This document shows, in pieces, positions 1 to 5,556 of a stretch of 6,341 bases of DNA. The position numbers were made by a program, and so were the translations under genes. The stretch comes from Chloroflexota bacterium (GTDB lineage: Bacteria > Chloroflexota > Anaerolineae > B4-G1 > SLSP01), in NCBI GenBank assembly GCA_009908585.1, contig JAAAOZ010000255.1, positions 1 through 6,341 of the forward strand, given 5' to 3'. The notes beneath the pieces were generated by a model. The model was not told the DNA's origin and made no database searches. It saw only the letters and a list, made by a program, of their open reading frames with translations. Every line of letters begins with the position of its first letter. Position 1 is the stretch's first letter.

Positions 1-40
1 CGTAGACCTGACCAGGAACATTGCCGCCACTTGATCTAAC

Positions 41-71
41 CAACCCGTTTCCAACGGGTTTTGGGTATCAG
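41..71. repeat. 31-base palindromic repeat, copy 1 (REP-like)
   Basis: This stretch matches 3018-3048 at 29 of 31 positions; the differences are at 51 and 64. Its core is a perfect 8-base-pair hairpin, aacccgtt (42-49) and aacgggtt (53-60) with a three-base loop, followed by tt and then a shared gtatcag tail. The match continues past the hairpin, so this is a dispersed repeat and not just two similar terminators. It lies downstream of the minus-strand operon that ends at 117. The T run after the stem is short and on the plus strand, so a role as terminator for the minus-strand operon is weak. Confidence 0.6.
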
Positions 72-72
72 A

Positions 73-91
73 CGATGAATTCCATTCATCG
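73..91. repeat. Perfect 8-bp hairpin downstream of the 117-500 gene
   Basis: cgatgaat (73-80) and attcatcg (84-91) are perfect reverse complements around the loop tcc. The hairpin sits 26 bases past the stop codon of the 127-residue membrane protein. It has the same stem length and the same tcc loop as the hairpin at 42-60. Neither strand has a clear T run after it, so it is not a standard intrinsic terminator. It may protect the 3' end of the operon mRNA or be part of the adjacent repeat; the second repeat copy lacks it. Confidence 0.45.
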
Positions 92-116
92 GGCCAAGGC
101 GGACATTGTTGGCACG

Positions 117-500
117 CTATCCTCTTGGGTGGCGATTTTTCCGCGTGTACCAATCATACGCCACCAACAAAATCCCCGGCACGGCGAAGACGATCAACTG
201 CATATACGGCGGATCGGAGATGCCGAGTATCCAACGGCCGCCGACCACGTTGATCAGGATAAAGGCCAAACTGATGCCCCCGCCCAATCTCTCCCGACGC
301 CACGCCACGCCCAATCCCAGCGCGCTGAAGAAGAGCGTGAGCGGATTCAGCCACTCCCTGGGACTGAGTTCGCGGATGAGGTAGGGCAGCCCGCCGACCG
401 TATAGACCAACAGCAGCGCCATCACCAAACTCCCCCAGATCCTGGCGATCCAAAAGAGCCATTTCGCGACGTTATCTTGTCTATGCTTGAGATCGTTCAT
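117..500 (-). CDS. Small four-helix membrane protein (DUF7670-like)
   Basis: This encodes a 127-residue integral membrane protein with four likely helices at about residues 18-40, 51-67, 73-93 and 99-117, and a basic tail ending KNRHPRG. The opening ARIWGSL and the WRRERLGGG segment between helices 2 and 3 resemble small Chloroflexota membrane proteins grouped as DUF7670; that assignment is from memory and is tentative. No catalytic residues are visible. It is the last gene of an operon and overlaps the end of the preceding gene by 20 bases. The start is uncertain: ATG at 500 has GTAAGG directly against it, while an in-frame GTG at 509 has GAAAGG seven bases upstream. A further GTG lies at 515. 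The ATG is preferred because MNDLKHRQDN is a plausible N-terminus, but the GTG at 509 has better spacing. Function is unknown. Confidence 0.75.
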   Translation of the reverse strand: MNDLKHRQDNVAKWLFWIARIWGSLVMALLLVYTVGGLPYLIRELSPREWLNPLTLFFSALGLGVAWRRERLGGGISLAFILINVVGGRWILGISDPPYMQLIVFAVPGILLVAYDWYTRKNRHPRG

Positions 501-1155
501 CCTTACCACGCCCACGCCTTTCGTTCTCGATTCTCTCCCGCCACATCGTCAGGCGGGCCAGCACCTCCAACCCCAGCGCGCCGTAGAGATTCACCCGCGA
601 TGTCACCGCGTCGGGCGCGAGGTCGCAGCCGCGATCCAAAATCAACGTCCCCCCCACGACGTAAACCAGCACGCCCAACGCTTTGAGCGCGCCGGGCACG
701 CCGCTGAGGCGCGGCGTCACCGCCCAGCGCGTCCCCGCTTCCTGCGTCAGCAGCAGGATCACCAACACCAACGAGAGGACAGCTTCGAGCAGGTAATAGA
801 GTTGCGCCAGTATCTCTTGCCAAGAGAGCGTCACAGGATGCATCCAGAAGAGCGCGGTGTAGGCCACGGAGATCAACGCGCTGCCGAGGAAGACCATCAA
901 GGCCACGAACGCCTCCCAATCGGCGGGGAAGCGGATCAGACTCGCCAGCAGGACCATCGCGCCGTAGATGTAGAGCGCTGCGCGGATGCGCCCGTCGAGC
1001 GCGAAGAAATCCGCGGCCCTGTTCGCGGCGCCGAAGTAATGATAATGGAAGACGAAGGTCGCGAAGAGCAACAGGGTGGAGGTGAGGCTGACCAGCGGGG
1101 CCAGCCATTTTCTGAAAAGCGCTTCGATTTGCGTTGAGCCTTCCCGCTGGCTCAC
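481..1155 (-). CDS. Multi-pass membrane protein of unknown function
   Basis: This encodes a 224-residue membrane protein. Likely helices lie at about residues 17-39, 57-75, 82-103, 115-137 and 154-175, with a weaker sixth near 188-204. A strongly charged tail follows (WRERIENERRGRGKDERSQA). The chosen start is GTG at 1155. It overlaps the stop codon of the upstream LRR gene by four bases (GTGA) and has AGGGG nine bases before it. A longer reading from 1305 is open, but its first 50 residues lie in another frame of the LRR gene and are Arg/Gly-rich without membrane character, so they were dropped. The overlap suggests translational coupling to the LRR gene. I do not recognise a family. No transporter or enzyme motif is visible, and the helix pattern alone does not define a role. 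Confidence 0.8.
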   Translation of the reverse strand: MSQREGSTQIEALFRKWLAPLVSLTSTLLLFATFVFHYHYFGAANRAADFFALDGRIRAALYIYGAMVLLASLIRFPADWEAFVALMVFLGSALISVAYTALFWMHPVTLSWQEILAQLYYLLEAVLSLVLVILLLTQEAGTRWAVTPRLSGVPGALKALGVLVYVVGGTLILDRGCDLAPDAVTSRVNLYGALGLEVLARLTMWRERIENERRGRGKDERSQA

Positions 1156-2441
1156 ATCTGCACGCCCCTGACGCGGCCCATCAGATAGAGCGGCTGGCTG
1201 ATCACGCCCTCCTCGAAGCCGAGGCCACCCTCGCCCCACTCGTGGAGCACCTGCGGATCGTTCACGACGCGATAGAAGCGCTCGCGCCCCTGGGTGATCA
1301 GCCACTCGCGGAAATCGATGAAGTCGTCATCGGAGCAGCCGCCGCACACCTCGAACACCGTCTCGTGCACGTCGAAGCCCGGCTGGCCCATCACGCGCCA
1401 GAAGAGTTCGTGGAAGCGCTGCAACGCCGCGTCCGGCAGCGCCCAGAGGCGACGCACCAGCTCGGCGGGCAGATCGTCCGCCGGGGCCTCGCGCTTCGCG
1501 TCCGCGATCAAGCGCCAGAAGGTCGCCTCGTCCATCTCCGCGTAGGATTCCATCGTCTCCGAGACAGATGGCGGCGCCTGTCGCAGCCGCGCCAGCAGCA
1601 CCTTGAGGCGCGCGCCCCGGCCCGTCGCGATGCACAAATCGGCCTCCACATCCGCGCGCACGGCGGGGCTGAGGATGCGCGCCGGGTGATGGACGTACAC
1701 GTCATCGAGCAGCAGGCGCGGCAGCGGCTGGAAGTAGAGCGTGGACAGCGTCTCCAGCTCGACCAGCGGCGTGAGATCCACCTGCGTCAGGGCGTGCTGG
1801 ACGCACTGGAACCGCGTGAGTTGGCCGGCGTGCAGCGGCAGCAGATCGATCTCCGTGATCGGCACGGCCAAGAGGTGAAGATTTTGGAGATTGGGCCAGG
1901 GAAAGAGCGTCAACGACGCGAGGGGCGTGTGCTGGAGGGTGAGCGAGGTCATCTGCGAGGCGGCGGCCAGCGGCGCCAAGGATGTTTGACGCAGCGCGGG
2001 GCAATGCAGCGAGAGGCTACGTAACGCGGCGCACGTCGCCAGCGGGGCGAGAGCCAGCGCCTCGAAGGCGCCGCCGTGCACGAGCAGGCTCTCGAAGTGG
2101 GTCAGTCCAGCCAGCGGCGCGAGATCGAGCGCGGGCCATCCCCGCGCGTGGATATGCAACCAGCGCAGGTTGGCGCACTCGGCCAGCGGCGCCAAATCGA
2201 TGGGCGCCTCCGCCGTGATGACCAGCCCTTCCAGATGCGGACACGCGGTCAGCGGGGTTAGGTCGAGCGCGCGCAGGGGATTGCTCCCCAGTTCGAGAGT
2301 CTCCAGGTTGGGCGCCTTGCTCGCCACAGCAGCGAGATCCAAAGCCACCAGATCCTGCTTGTACAACTTGAGGCGCCGCGTCCGCGACGACAATCGTCGG
2401 GTGAAGGACGCGCCATCCGAAGTTATGCCGAGTTTGGCCAT
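1152..2441 (-). CDS. Leucine-rich-repeat protein with C-terminal DUF4240-like domain
   Basis: This encodes a 429-residue, probably cytoplasmic protein with no signal peptide. Residues about 30-245 form nine leucine-rich repeats of 21-25 residues, built around the motif LDLAPLxxCxxLxxLxL. Repeat starts fall near residues 34, 59, 81, 105, 129, 153, 177, 198 and 221. Such repeats usually form a curved protein-binding surface. Residues about 303-400 (MDEATFWRLI ... FWRVMGQPGFDVHE ... DDFIDFREWLITQGRERFY) resemble DUF4240, a domain of unknown function often found in bacterial proteins with repeat or interaction modules. An acidic and aromatic end follows. The ATG at 2441 has GGAGGA eight bases upstream. 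The next gene overlaps the stop by four bases, so this LRR protein is likely made together with two membrane proteins. Its binding partner cannot be read from the sequence. Confidence 0.85.
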   Translation of the reverse strand: MAKLGITSDGASFTRRLSSRTRRLKLYKQDLVALDLAAVASKAPNLETLELGSNPLRALDLTPLTACPHLEGLVITAEAPIDLAPLAECANLRWLHIHARGWPALDLAPLAGLTHFESLLVHGGAFEALALAPLATCAALRSLSLHCPALRQTSLAPLAAASQMTSLTLQHTPLASLTLFPWPNLQNLHLLAVPITEIDLLPLHAGQLTRFQCVQHALTQVDLTPLVELETLSTLYFQPLPRLLLDDVYVHHPARILSPAVRADVEADLCIATGRGARLKVLLARLRQAPPSVSETMESYAEMDEATFWRLIADAKREAPADDLPAELVRRLWALPDAALQRFHELFWRVMGQPGFDVHETVFEVCGGCSDDDFIDFREWLITQGRERFYRVVNDPQVLHEWGEGGLGFEEGVISQPLYLMGRVRGVQM

Positions 2442-2557
2442 CGCATCGCTCCTCCAGATTAGTCGAGTGGTCTTCAGTCCCGTAGTCGGGTAGTCAACGG
2501 CTCACAAATGGAACAACGAGGAAAATGGGCTGTGGCTTATCGAGTGGCTGACTCTGG

Positions 2558-2625
2558 ACACTGAGATTCACAGAGACGTGATGTTCTCCGCGTATCTCAG
2601 TGAAAGACTCTGTGAATCTCCGTGT
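2558..2625. repeat. Long inverted repeat in the 2442-2638 intergenic gap
   Basis: Positions 2558-2575 and 2608-2625 are reverse complements at 17 of 18 positions, including a perfect 13-base core (gagattcacagag and ctctgtgaatctc), with 32 bases between the arms. A second pairing is also possible: cactgagat (2559-2567) with atctcagtg (2594-2602), 9 of 9. The left arm can therefore form either of two exclusive hairpins. The unit resembles ctctgtg/ctccgtg-type intergenic repeats that I recall from several bacterial genomes. It lies just past the zinc-ribbon gene and before the LRR operon. No T run follows, so termination is not obvious. The rest of the gap shows only the GGAGGA ribosome-binding site before 2441 and no convincing promoter. 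Confidence 0.6.
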
Positions 2626-2638
2626 AACTGATTACCGT

Positions 2639-2848
2639 CTACTCCTGATCCTTCCACTTGCCACATCGCGTGCAGCGTTGACGGTAATTGTGCATCTCGT
2701 CCATAAAATCGCCCACCGGCCCGATGATGGCATCGGGATTGACGACGAACTTCCATTCGTGTCGCGTTGTGCCACACACCGGACAAACACAGCCCTCCCA
2801 CGAGTGCCCGCCCACCAGACATCGGAGGCGGGCCAGTAATTTCGCCAT
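2639..2848 (-). CDS. Small zinc-ribbon-like protein
   Basis: This encodes a 69-residue protein with two cysteine clusters that could hold a metal: CVCPVCG near residues 20-26 and CTRCGKW near 59-65. A Cys and a His lie in CLVGGHSWEG just before the first cluster. The pattern GHSW...CxCxxCGxxRHEW followed later by a CxxCG resembles short Cys-rich modules in Chloroflexota proteins; no named family is assigned. The start is ATG at 2848, with AAGGGG four bases upstream. A longer open frame to 2956 adds 36 residues of non-family-like sequence and has no better ribosome-binding site. The gene appears to be transcribed alone, with a 331-base gap upstream and a 197-base gap downstream. A structural zinc site is likely; binding to nucleic acid or protein is only a guess. 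Confidence 0.7.
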   Translation of the reverse strand: MAKLLARLRCLVGGHSWEGCVCPVCGTTRHEWKFVVNPDAIIGPVGDFMDEMHNYRQRCTRCGKWKDQE

Positions 2849-2952
2849 TGAACCCCTTCGTTTTGGATGATTCGTTTGAGCCAACCTAATCGTTACTGTC
2901 ACAGGGTATTCGCCACTGCACCGCGCCGATGGTTGAAACCCTCGGCTGATAT

Positions 2953-3007
2953 CCAAAGTGCGAAGTTGGCACGAGCCAACCAGAAACGCACTGGGGTTGC
3001 TCTTTGG
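2953..3007. other. Cluster of nested stems, possible structured RNA or mobile palindromic unit
   Basis: Several perfect short complements nest here: gttggc (2965-2970) with gccaac (2975-2980) around acga; agtgcg (2957-2962) with cgcact (2987-2992); and ccaaag (2953-2958) with ctttgg (3002-3007). The last two share two bases, so they compete or meet at a junction. The 31-base palindromic repeat starts 11 bases further on. On paper this gives a compact folded region of about 95 bases including that repeat. It matches no riboswitch or RNA class that I recognise. A fold and a genome-wide copy count would be needed to separate structured RNA from a repeat unit. Confidence 0.35.
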
Positions 3008-3017
3008 AGCGGTTTTT

Positions 3018-3048
3018 CAACCCGTTTTCAACGGGTTTTGTGTATCAG
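3018..3048. repeat. 31-base palindromic repeat, copy 2 (REP-like)
   Basis: This is the second copy of the element at 41-71, matching at 29 of 31 positions. The stem is aacccgtt (3019-3026) and aacgggtt (3030-3037) with loop ttc, then tt and a gtatcag tail. Both copies have the same orientation and both lie downstream of minus-strand operons. The left flanks of the two copies do not match. Past the tail there is a weaker resemblance (gccaagcgg here, gccaaggcgg at about 93-102). Confidence 0.6.
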
Positions 3049-3137
3049 TAGGCGAGCCAAGCGGCGCATACTTTAAGACACTATCCCTAAGGTAGTTCCA
3101 GAAATTAAAACCTCCCAAACCTGATGTTTTTCCCTCT

Positions 3138-3159
3138 GAAAACTCCCCATTTTTGGGAG
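3138..3159 (-). terminator. Intrinsic terminator of the DsrE/oxidoreductase operon
   Basis: Read on the minus strand, CTCCC (3159-3155) pairs with GGGAG (3147-3143) around a seven-base loop and is followed by TTTTC. It begins 20 bases past the oxidoreductase stop codon, which is the expected place. The stem is short. An alternative partner for the same arm exists further downstream: tttgggag (3152-3159) is also perfectly complementary to ctcccaaa (3112-3119). Confidence 0.6.
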
Positions 3160-3179
3160 ACTTATTTTCTTGGAACGGC

Positions 3180-4595
3180 CTAATCCAACGTGGCAAAGAG
3201 GTTGTTGATGGATTCCGCCAAGGTGGGATGAGCAAAAATCGCATCGCGCAGCACGGGATAGGGCACGTCGCCCATCATCGCGATCTGGAGCATCGACATC
3301 AATTCGCCGCCCTCGACGCCCAAGATGGCAACGCCTAAGATGCGCCCCTCATCGGGATCGACCAGGGCCTTCATCAGGCCACGGGTCTCTTCCATCTCCA
3401 TCGCCCGCGCCACCCAGCTCATCGGCATCTTGGCGACGCGATAGTCAATGCCCTGGGCCTGCGCGGCGCGCTCGCTGAGGCCCACGCGCCCCAGTTGCGG
3501 GTCCATAAAGAGCGTATACGGCACCATCCGGCCCGCGATGGTGGCCTCGCCATCCTCCAGCAGATTGGTCCGCAAAATACGGAAGTCGTCGTAGGCGATG
3601 TGGGTGAACGCCGGCCCGCCCTTGACATCACCGATGGCGTAGATGCCTGGCACGTTGGTCTCCAGACGGTCGTTGACGATGACATGGCCCCGCGCCGAGG
3701 TCGCTACGCCGACGGCGTCCAAGTTCAGCGCCGCGCTGTTCGGCACCCGTCCCACCGAGACCAGCAGGTGCGATCCGAACACCTCCCGCTCTTCCTCGCC
3801 GTTGCGCACCCGCAAGGCGATGTGACCATCGGCGGCCTGTTCCACCGCCACAGCGTCCGTATCCAGCAGGACGTGAATGCCGTCCTCGCGCAAAATCTCC
3901 GCGACCGCGTCGGCAATATCCTCATCCTCGCGCGTGAGGAGTTGCGACGCCCGCTGCACCATCGTCACCTCACTGCCCAAGCGGCGGAAGAGCTGTCCAA
4001 ACTCGATGCCGATGTAGCCGCCGCCCAGGACGATCAGATGCTCCGGCGCCTGGCCCAACTCCATAATCGAGGTGGAATTCAAATAGGGCACATCCTCCAA
4101 TCCCGGCAGATCCGGCACACGCGGCGACGCCCCGGTGTTGATCACCACCAGATCCGCCGTCAGCGAGCGCGTGCCGCCTTCCAGCAGCGCCACCTCCAAC
4201 AAGAACGGGCCGTCATCGCCTTGATCACCCTGACGCGCGACAAACCGCCCCTCCCCCATCAACACGTCCACACCCTCGGTATCCTCAAGGCGCTGCCGCG
4301 CCCCAGAGCGAAACCGCTCCACAATATCGCGTTTGCGCTGGCGCACGTGCTCCATATCGATGGCGACCGGGCCGGTCCGCACGCCATAATCAGCGCCCCG
4401 CCGCGCCAGATAGGCCACACGCCCGCCCGCGATCATCAATTTGGTGGGCGTACAACCATCATTGACACAGGTGCCGCCCACGTGCTCGCGCTCAATGAAC
4501 GCGACCTGCTTCCCTACATCGGCCAACGCATAGGCCAACGGCGGCGCGCCCTGCCCCGATCCGATGATAGCGACATCGTAATGTGTAATGCTCAT
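3180..4595 (-). CDS. Class I FAD pyridine nucleotide-disulfide oxidoreductase (MerA-like/Lpd group)
   Basis: This encodes a complete 471-residue cytoplasmic flavoenzyme that should move electrons from NAD(P)H through FAD to a Cys-Cys pair and on to a disulfide or similar acceptor. The FAD-binding GSGQGA is at residues 12-17, the redox pair is Cys43 and Cys48 in GGTCVNDGCTPTK, the nucleotide-binding GGGYIG is at 191-196, the second FAD motif GIYAIGDV is at 317-324, and the C-terminal dimer domain ends with HPTLAE (His456, Glu461), the acid-base pair of dihydrolipoamide dehydrogenase. There is no N-terminal heavy-metal domain and no C-terminal vicinal Cys pair, so mercury reduction is not supported even though GGTCVNDGCTPTK is common in proteins labelled mercuric reductase. 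At the end of the second nucleotide-fold strand it has Gln214-Arg215 where NAD-specific Lpd enzymes have Glu, so cofactor choice is open. AAGGGGG precedes ATG at 4595. It is the last gene of the operon, 40 bases after the DsrE gene. The physiological substrate is unknown. Confidence 0.93.
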   Translation of the reverse strand: MSITHYDVAIIGSGQGAPPLAYALADVGKQVAFIEREHVGGTCVNDGCTPTKLMIAGGRVAYLARRGADYGVRTGPVAIDMEHVRQRKRDIVERFRSGARQRLEDTEGVDVLMGEGRFVARQGDQGDDGPFLLEVALLEGGTRSLTADLVVINTGASPRVPDLPGLEDVPYLNSTSIMELGQAPEHLIVLGGGYIGIEFGQLFRRLGSEVTMVQRASQLLTREDEDIADAVAEILREDGIHVLLDTDAVAVEQAADGHIALRVRNGEEEREVFGSHLLVSVGRVPNSAALNLDAVGVATSARGHVIVNDRLETNVPGIYAIGDVKGGPAFTHIAYDDFRILRTNLLEDGEATIAGRMVPYTLFMDPQLGRVGLSERAAQAQGIDYRVAKMPMSWVARAMEMEETRGLMKALVDPDEGRILGVAILGVEGGELMSMLQIAMMGDVPYPVLRDAIFAHPTLAESINNLFATLD

Positions 4596-4635
4596 TTGGC
4601 CCCCTTTTTCAAGTCGTAAAAATTATGCCATCAAA

Positions 4636-4995
4636 TCAGAACGTGACCACGCGCTTACCCGATTTGAGCCAGTTGGTCAGGAATTCCCCGCTGTAAAAGA
4701 CCTCGACGCCCAGGGCCTCCAGATCCTCGGCGATCTGGTAACTATCGGCGCAGGCCTTACACGCGCCGACCCGCACGCCCAGGTCGATCATCACGCGGAG
4801 TTTCATCTGGAGTTCCTCGTCCTCCGTCAAGAGCTTCTGCGACGGCCCCCAGACGAGGAGGTTGATTTCCTGCCACCAGCCCAATCGCTGGGCGTTCTTG
4901 GCGTACATCAAGACCATCTTGCGCGCGACGTCGCGGTCGCTGCTCGTCCAGACGATGAGAAGTTCGTCGGGTTGGGCGGTTGGCTCAGCGTTCAT
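4636..4995 (-). CDS. DsrE-family protein
   Basis: This encodes a 119-residue soluble protein with the DsrE/DsrF-like fold pattern. A first strand ELLIVWTSSD at residues 11-20 leads into a helix with the RKMVLMYAKNA segment. Next come LLVWGPSQKLL (46-56), a Glu/Asp-rich helix, and then GVRVGACKACAD with Cys79 and Cys82. The end is GVEVFYSGEFLTNWLK. In the wider family, the cysteine in this position carries persulfide sulfur in some members (TusD/DsrE); many stand-alone members have no assigned role. The start is ATG at 4995, whose ATGA overlaps the stop of the upstream gene; GGGAG lies five bases before it. An in-frame GTG at 5007 is less likely. Overlap with the membrane-anchored protein and closeness to a disulfide oxidoreductase suggest a joint thiol or sulfur task, which is inference. 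Confidence 0.9.
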   Translation of the reverse strand: MNAEPTAQPDELLIVWTSSDRDVARKMVLMYAKNAQRLGWWQEINLLVWGPSQKLLTEDEELQMKLRVMIDLGVRVGACKACADSYQIAEDLEALGVEVFYSGEFLTNWLKSGKRVVTF

Positions 4996-5438
4996 CGTCG
5001 CTCCCACGCCTGCACGGCCCGCTGGAAGGCGGTGCGCAATCGCGCGTCAGGCAAGTGATCGACCTCCGTGTAGCACTCGCCATCCACCCAGATCTCCAGG
5101 CCACCGTCCGCCGACGTACCCAAATCGATTTTGTAGCTCGCCAGGGAGGGATCTCTTTCCAATTCCGCCCGGAAGATGTCCTCGATCTGTTCGACGAAGG
5201 CCGAAGCTAAGCGCTCTCCCTTCTCCTCGCCGTACATCCCGACTTCGCTGCCCGCGCGCTGCCGCGCGGCCATGGTTTCCGGCGGCGGCGTACTCCTCAT
5301 CCATTCAGGCTGCGCGGTGGGTGAATCCTCTATCAGATCCACGCGCCGGCGACTCAAAAAGAGCACCAAAATCGCTAAAAAGGCAAAGGCCACCGCTGCG
5401 CCCCCAATCAACAACACAACTTGCGGAATATCCATCAT
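4992..5438 (-). CDS. Membrane-anchored protein with small C-terminal domain, function unknown
   Basis: This encodes a 148-residue protein. One hydrophobic helix lies at about residues 6-29 and is followed by SRRR, so by the positive-inside rule the remainder should face the cytoplasm. A Pro-rich linker (about 38-56) leads to a C-terminal domain of about 75 residues: a helix (ERLASAFVEQIEDIFRAEL), a strand pair (YKIDLGTSADGGLEIWVDG) and a final helix (DARLRTAFQRAVQAWERR). I recall similar short domains in Chloroflexota hypothetical proteins, but no named family. No metal site is seen, and its single Cys lies in GECYTEV. AGGAGG precedes two adjacent ATG codons; the first (5438) is three bases away and the second (5435) six, so either may be used. 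It is the first gene of the operon and could anchor or recruit the DsrE protein to the membrane. Confidence 0.82.
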   Translation of the reverse strand: MMDIPQVVLLIGGAAVAFAFLAILVLFLSRRRVDLIEDSPTAQPEWMRSTPPPETMAARQRAGSEVGMYGEEKGERLASAFVEQIEDIFRAELERDPSLASYKIDLGTSADGGLEIWVDGECYTEVDHLPDARLRTAFQRAVQAWERR

Positions 5439-5492
5439 TTACCTCCTGATAAAATAGATAGCACAGGATAATAGGAAGACTGAATTACGTCC

Positions 5493-5521
5493 ATTGTACT
5501 CGAATTCACGCTTTGTGAAAA
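5493..5521 (-). promoter_or_regulatory. Candidate sigma-70-type promoter of the 5438-3180 operon
   Basis: On the minus strand TACAAT (5498-5493) is a good -10 match. TTTTCA or TTTCAC (5521-5515) lies 17 or 16 bases upstream as a weaker -35. The expected start would fall near 5486, giving a leader of about 50 bases before the AGGAGG site. Between the two boxes, ttcac (5505-5509) and gtgaa (5515-5519) form a short palindrome that could be an operator. The -35 sequence overlaps the T run of the upstream terminator. TATTAT nearer the gene is an alternative -10 without a good -35. Confidence 0.4.
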
Positions 5522-5553
5522 GAAAAAGCCCTCCCGCTGTGAACGGGAGGGCT
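5517..5553 (-). terminator. Strong intrinsic terminator
   Basis: A perfect 10-base-pair, GC-rich stem, agccctcccg (5527-5536) with cgggagggct (5544-5553) around a seven-base loop, is followed on the minus strand by TTTTTCTTTTC. This is a classic factor-independent terminator. It faces the genes transcribed from the right, the membrane gene at 5699-6115 and whatever preceded the RHS remnant, and separates them from the next operon. There is no T run on the plus-strand side. Confidence 0.88.
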
Positions 5554-5556
5554 GGC

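Larger units (their letters stand above)
2849..3179. other. Intergenic region between the zinc-ribbon gene and the oxidoreductase operon
   Basis: This 331-base stretch has no gene I can support. From right to left it holds the intrinsic terminator of the oxidoreductase operon (3138-3159), a featureless stretch at about 3049-3110, the second copy of the 31-base palindromic repeat (3018-3048), a cluster of nested short stems (2953-3007) and the leader of the zinc-ribbon gene with AAGGGG at about 2853-2858. I found no convincing -35/-10 pair for the zinc-ribbon gene. A partial inverted match of the repeat tail occurs at 2946-2958 (ctgatatccaaag), opposing the tail that ends at 3048. Confidence 0.6.

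Noticed and set aside
41..91. CRISPR-like repeat structure
   Set aside because: There are only two hairpins with unrelated arms and no regular repeat-spacer series anywhere in the window.
21..686. Plus-strand open frame of 221 codons
   Set aside because: It runs opposite two coupled membrane-protein genes and ends in Pro/Arg-rich sequence typical of an antisense frame in GC-rich DNA.
1156..1305. Fifty-residue N-terminal extension of the 481-1155 membrane protein
   Set aside because: It lies wholly within the LRR coding region in another frame and is Arg/Gly-rich. The GTG at 1155 has a ribosome-binding site and a GTGA overlap.
1134..2024. Plus-strand open frame of 296 codons
   Set aside because: It is opposite the LRR gene, low in complexity and Arg/His/Glu-rich. 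The minus-strand repeats explain the open frame.
2867..3076. Plus-strand open frame of 69 codons in the intergenic region
   Set aside because: It reads through the nested stems and the palindromic repeat, has no ribosome-binding site worth noting and has no recognisable product.
3180..4595. Call as a true mercuric reductase (merA)
   Set aside because: There is no heavy-metal-binding N-terminal domain, no C-terminal Cys pair and no mer genes nearby, and the Lpd-type His/Glu pair is present.
3495..4619. Long plus-strand open frame of 374 codons
   Set aside because: It is antisense to the oxidoreductase, which has complete family motifs. Its own translation is His/Arg/Gln-rich and matches nothing.
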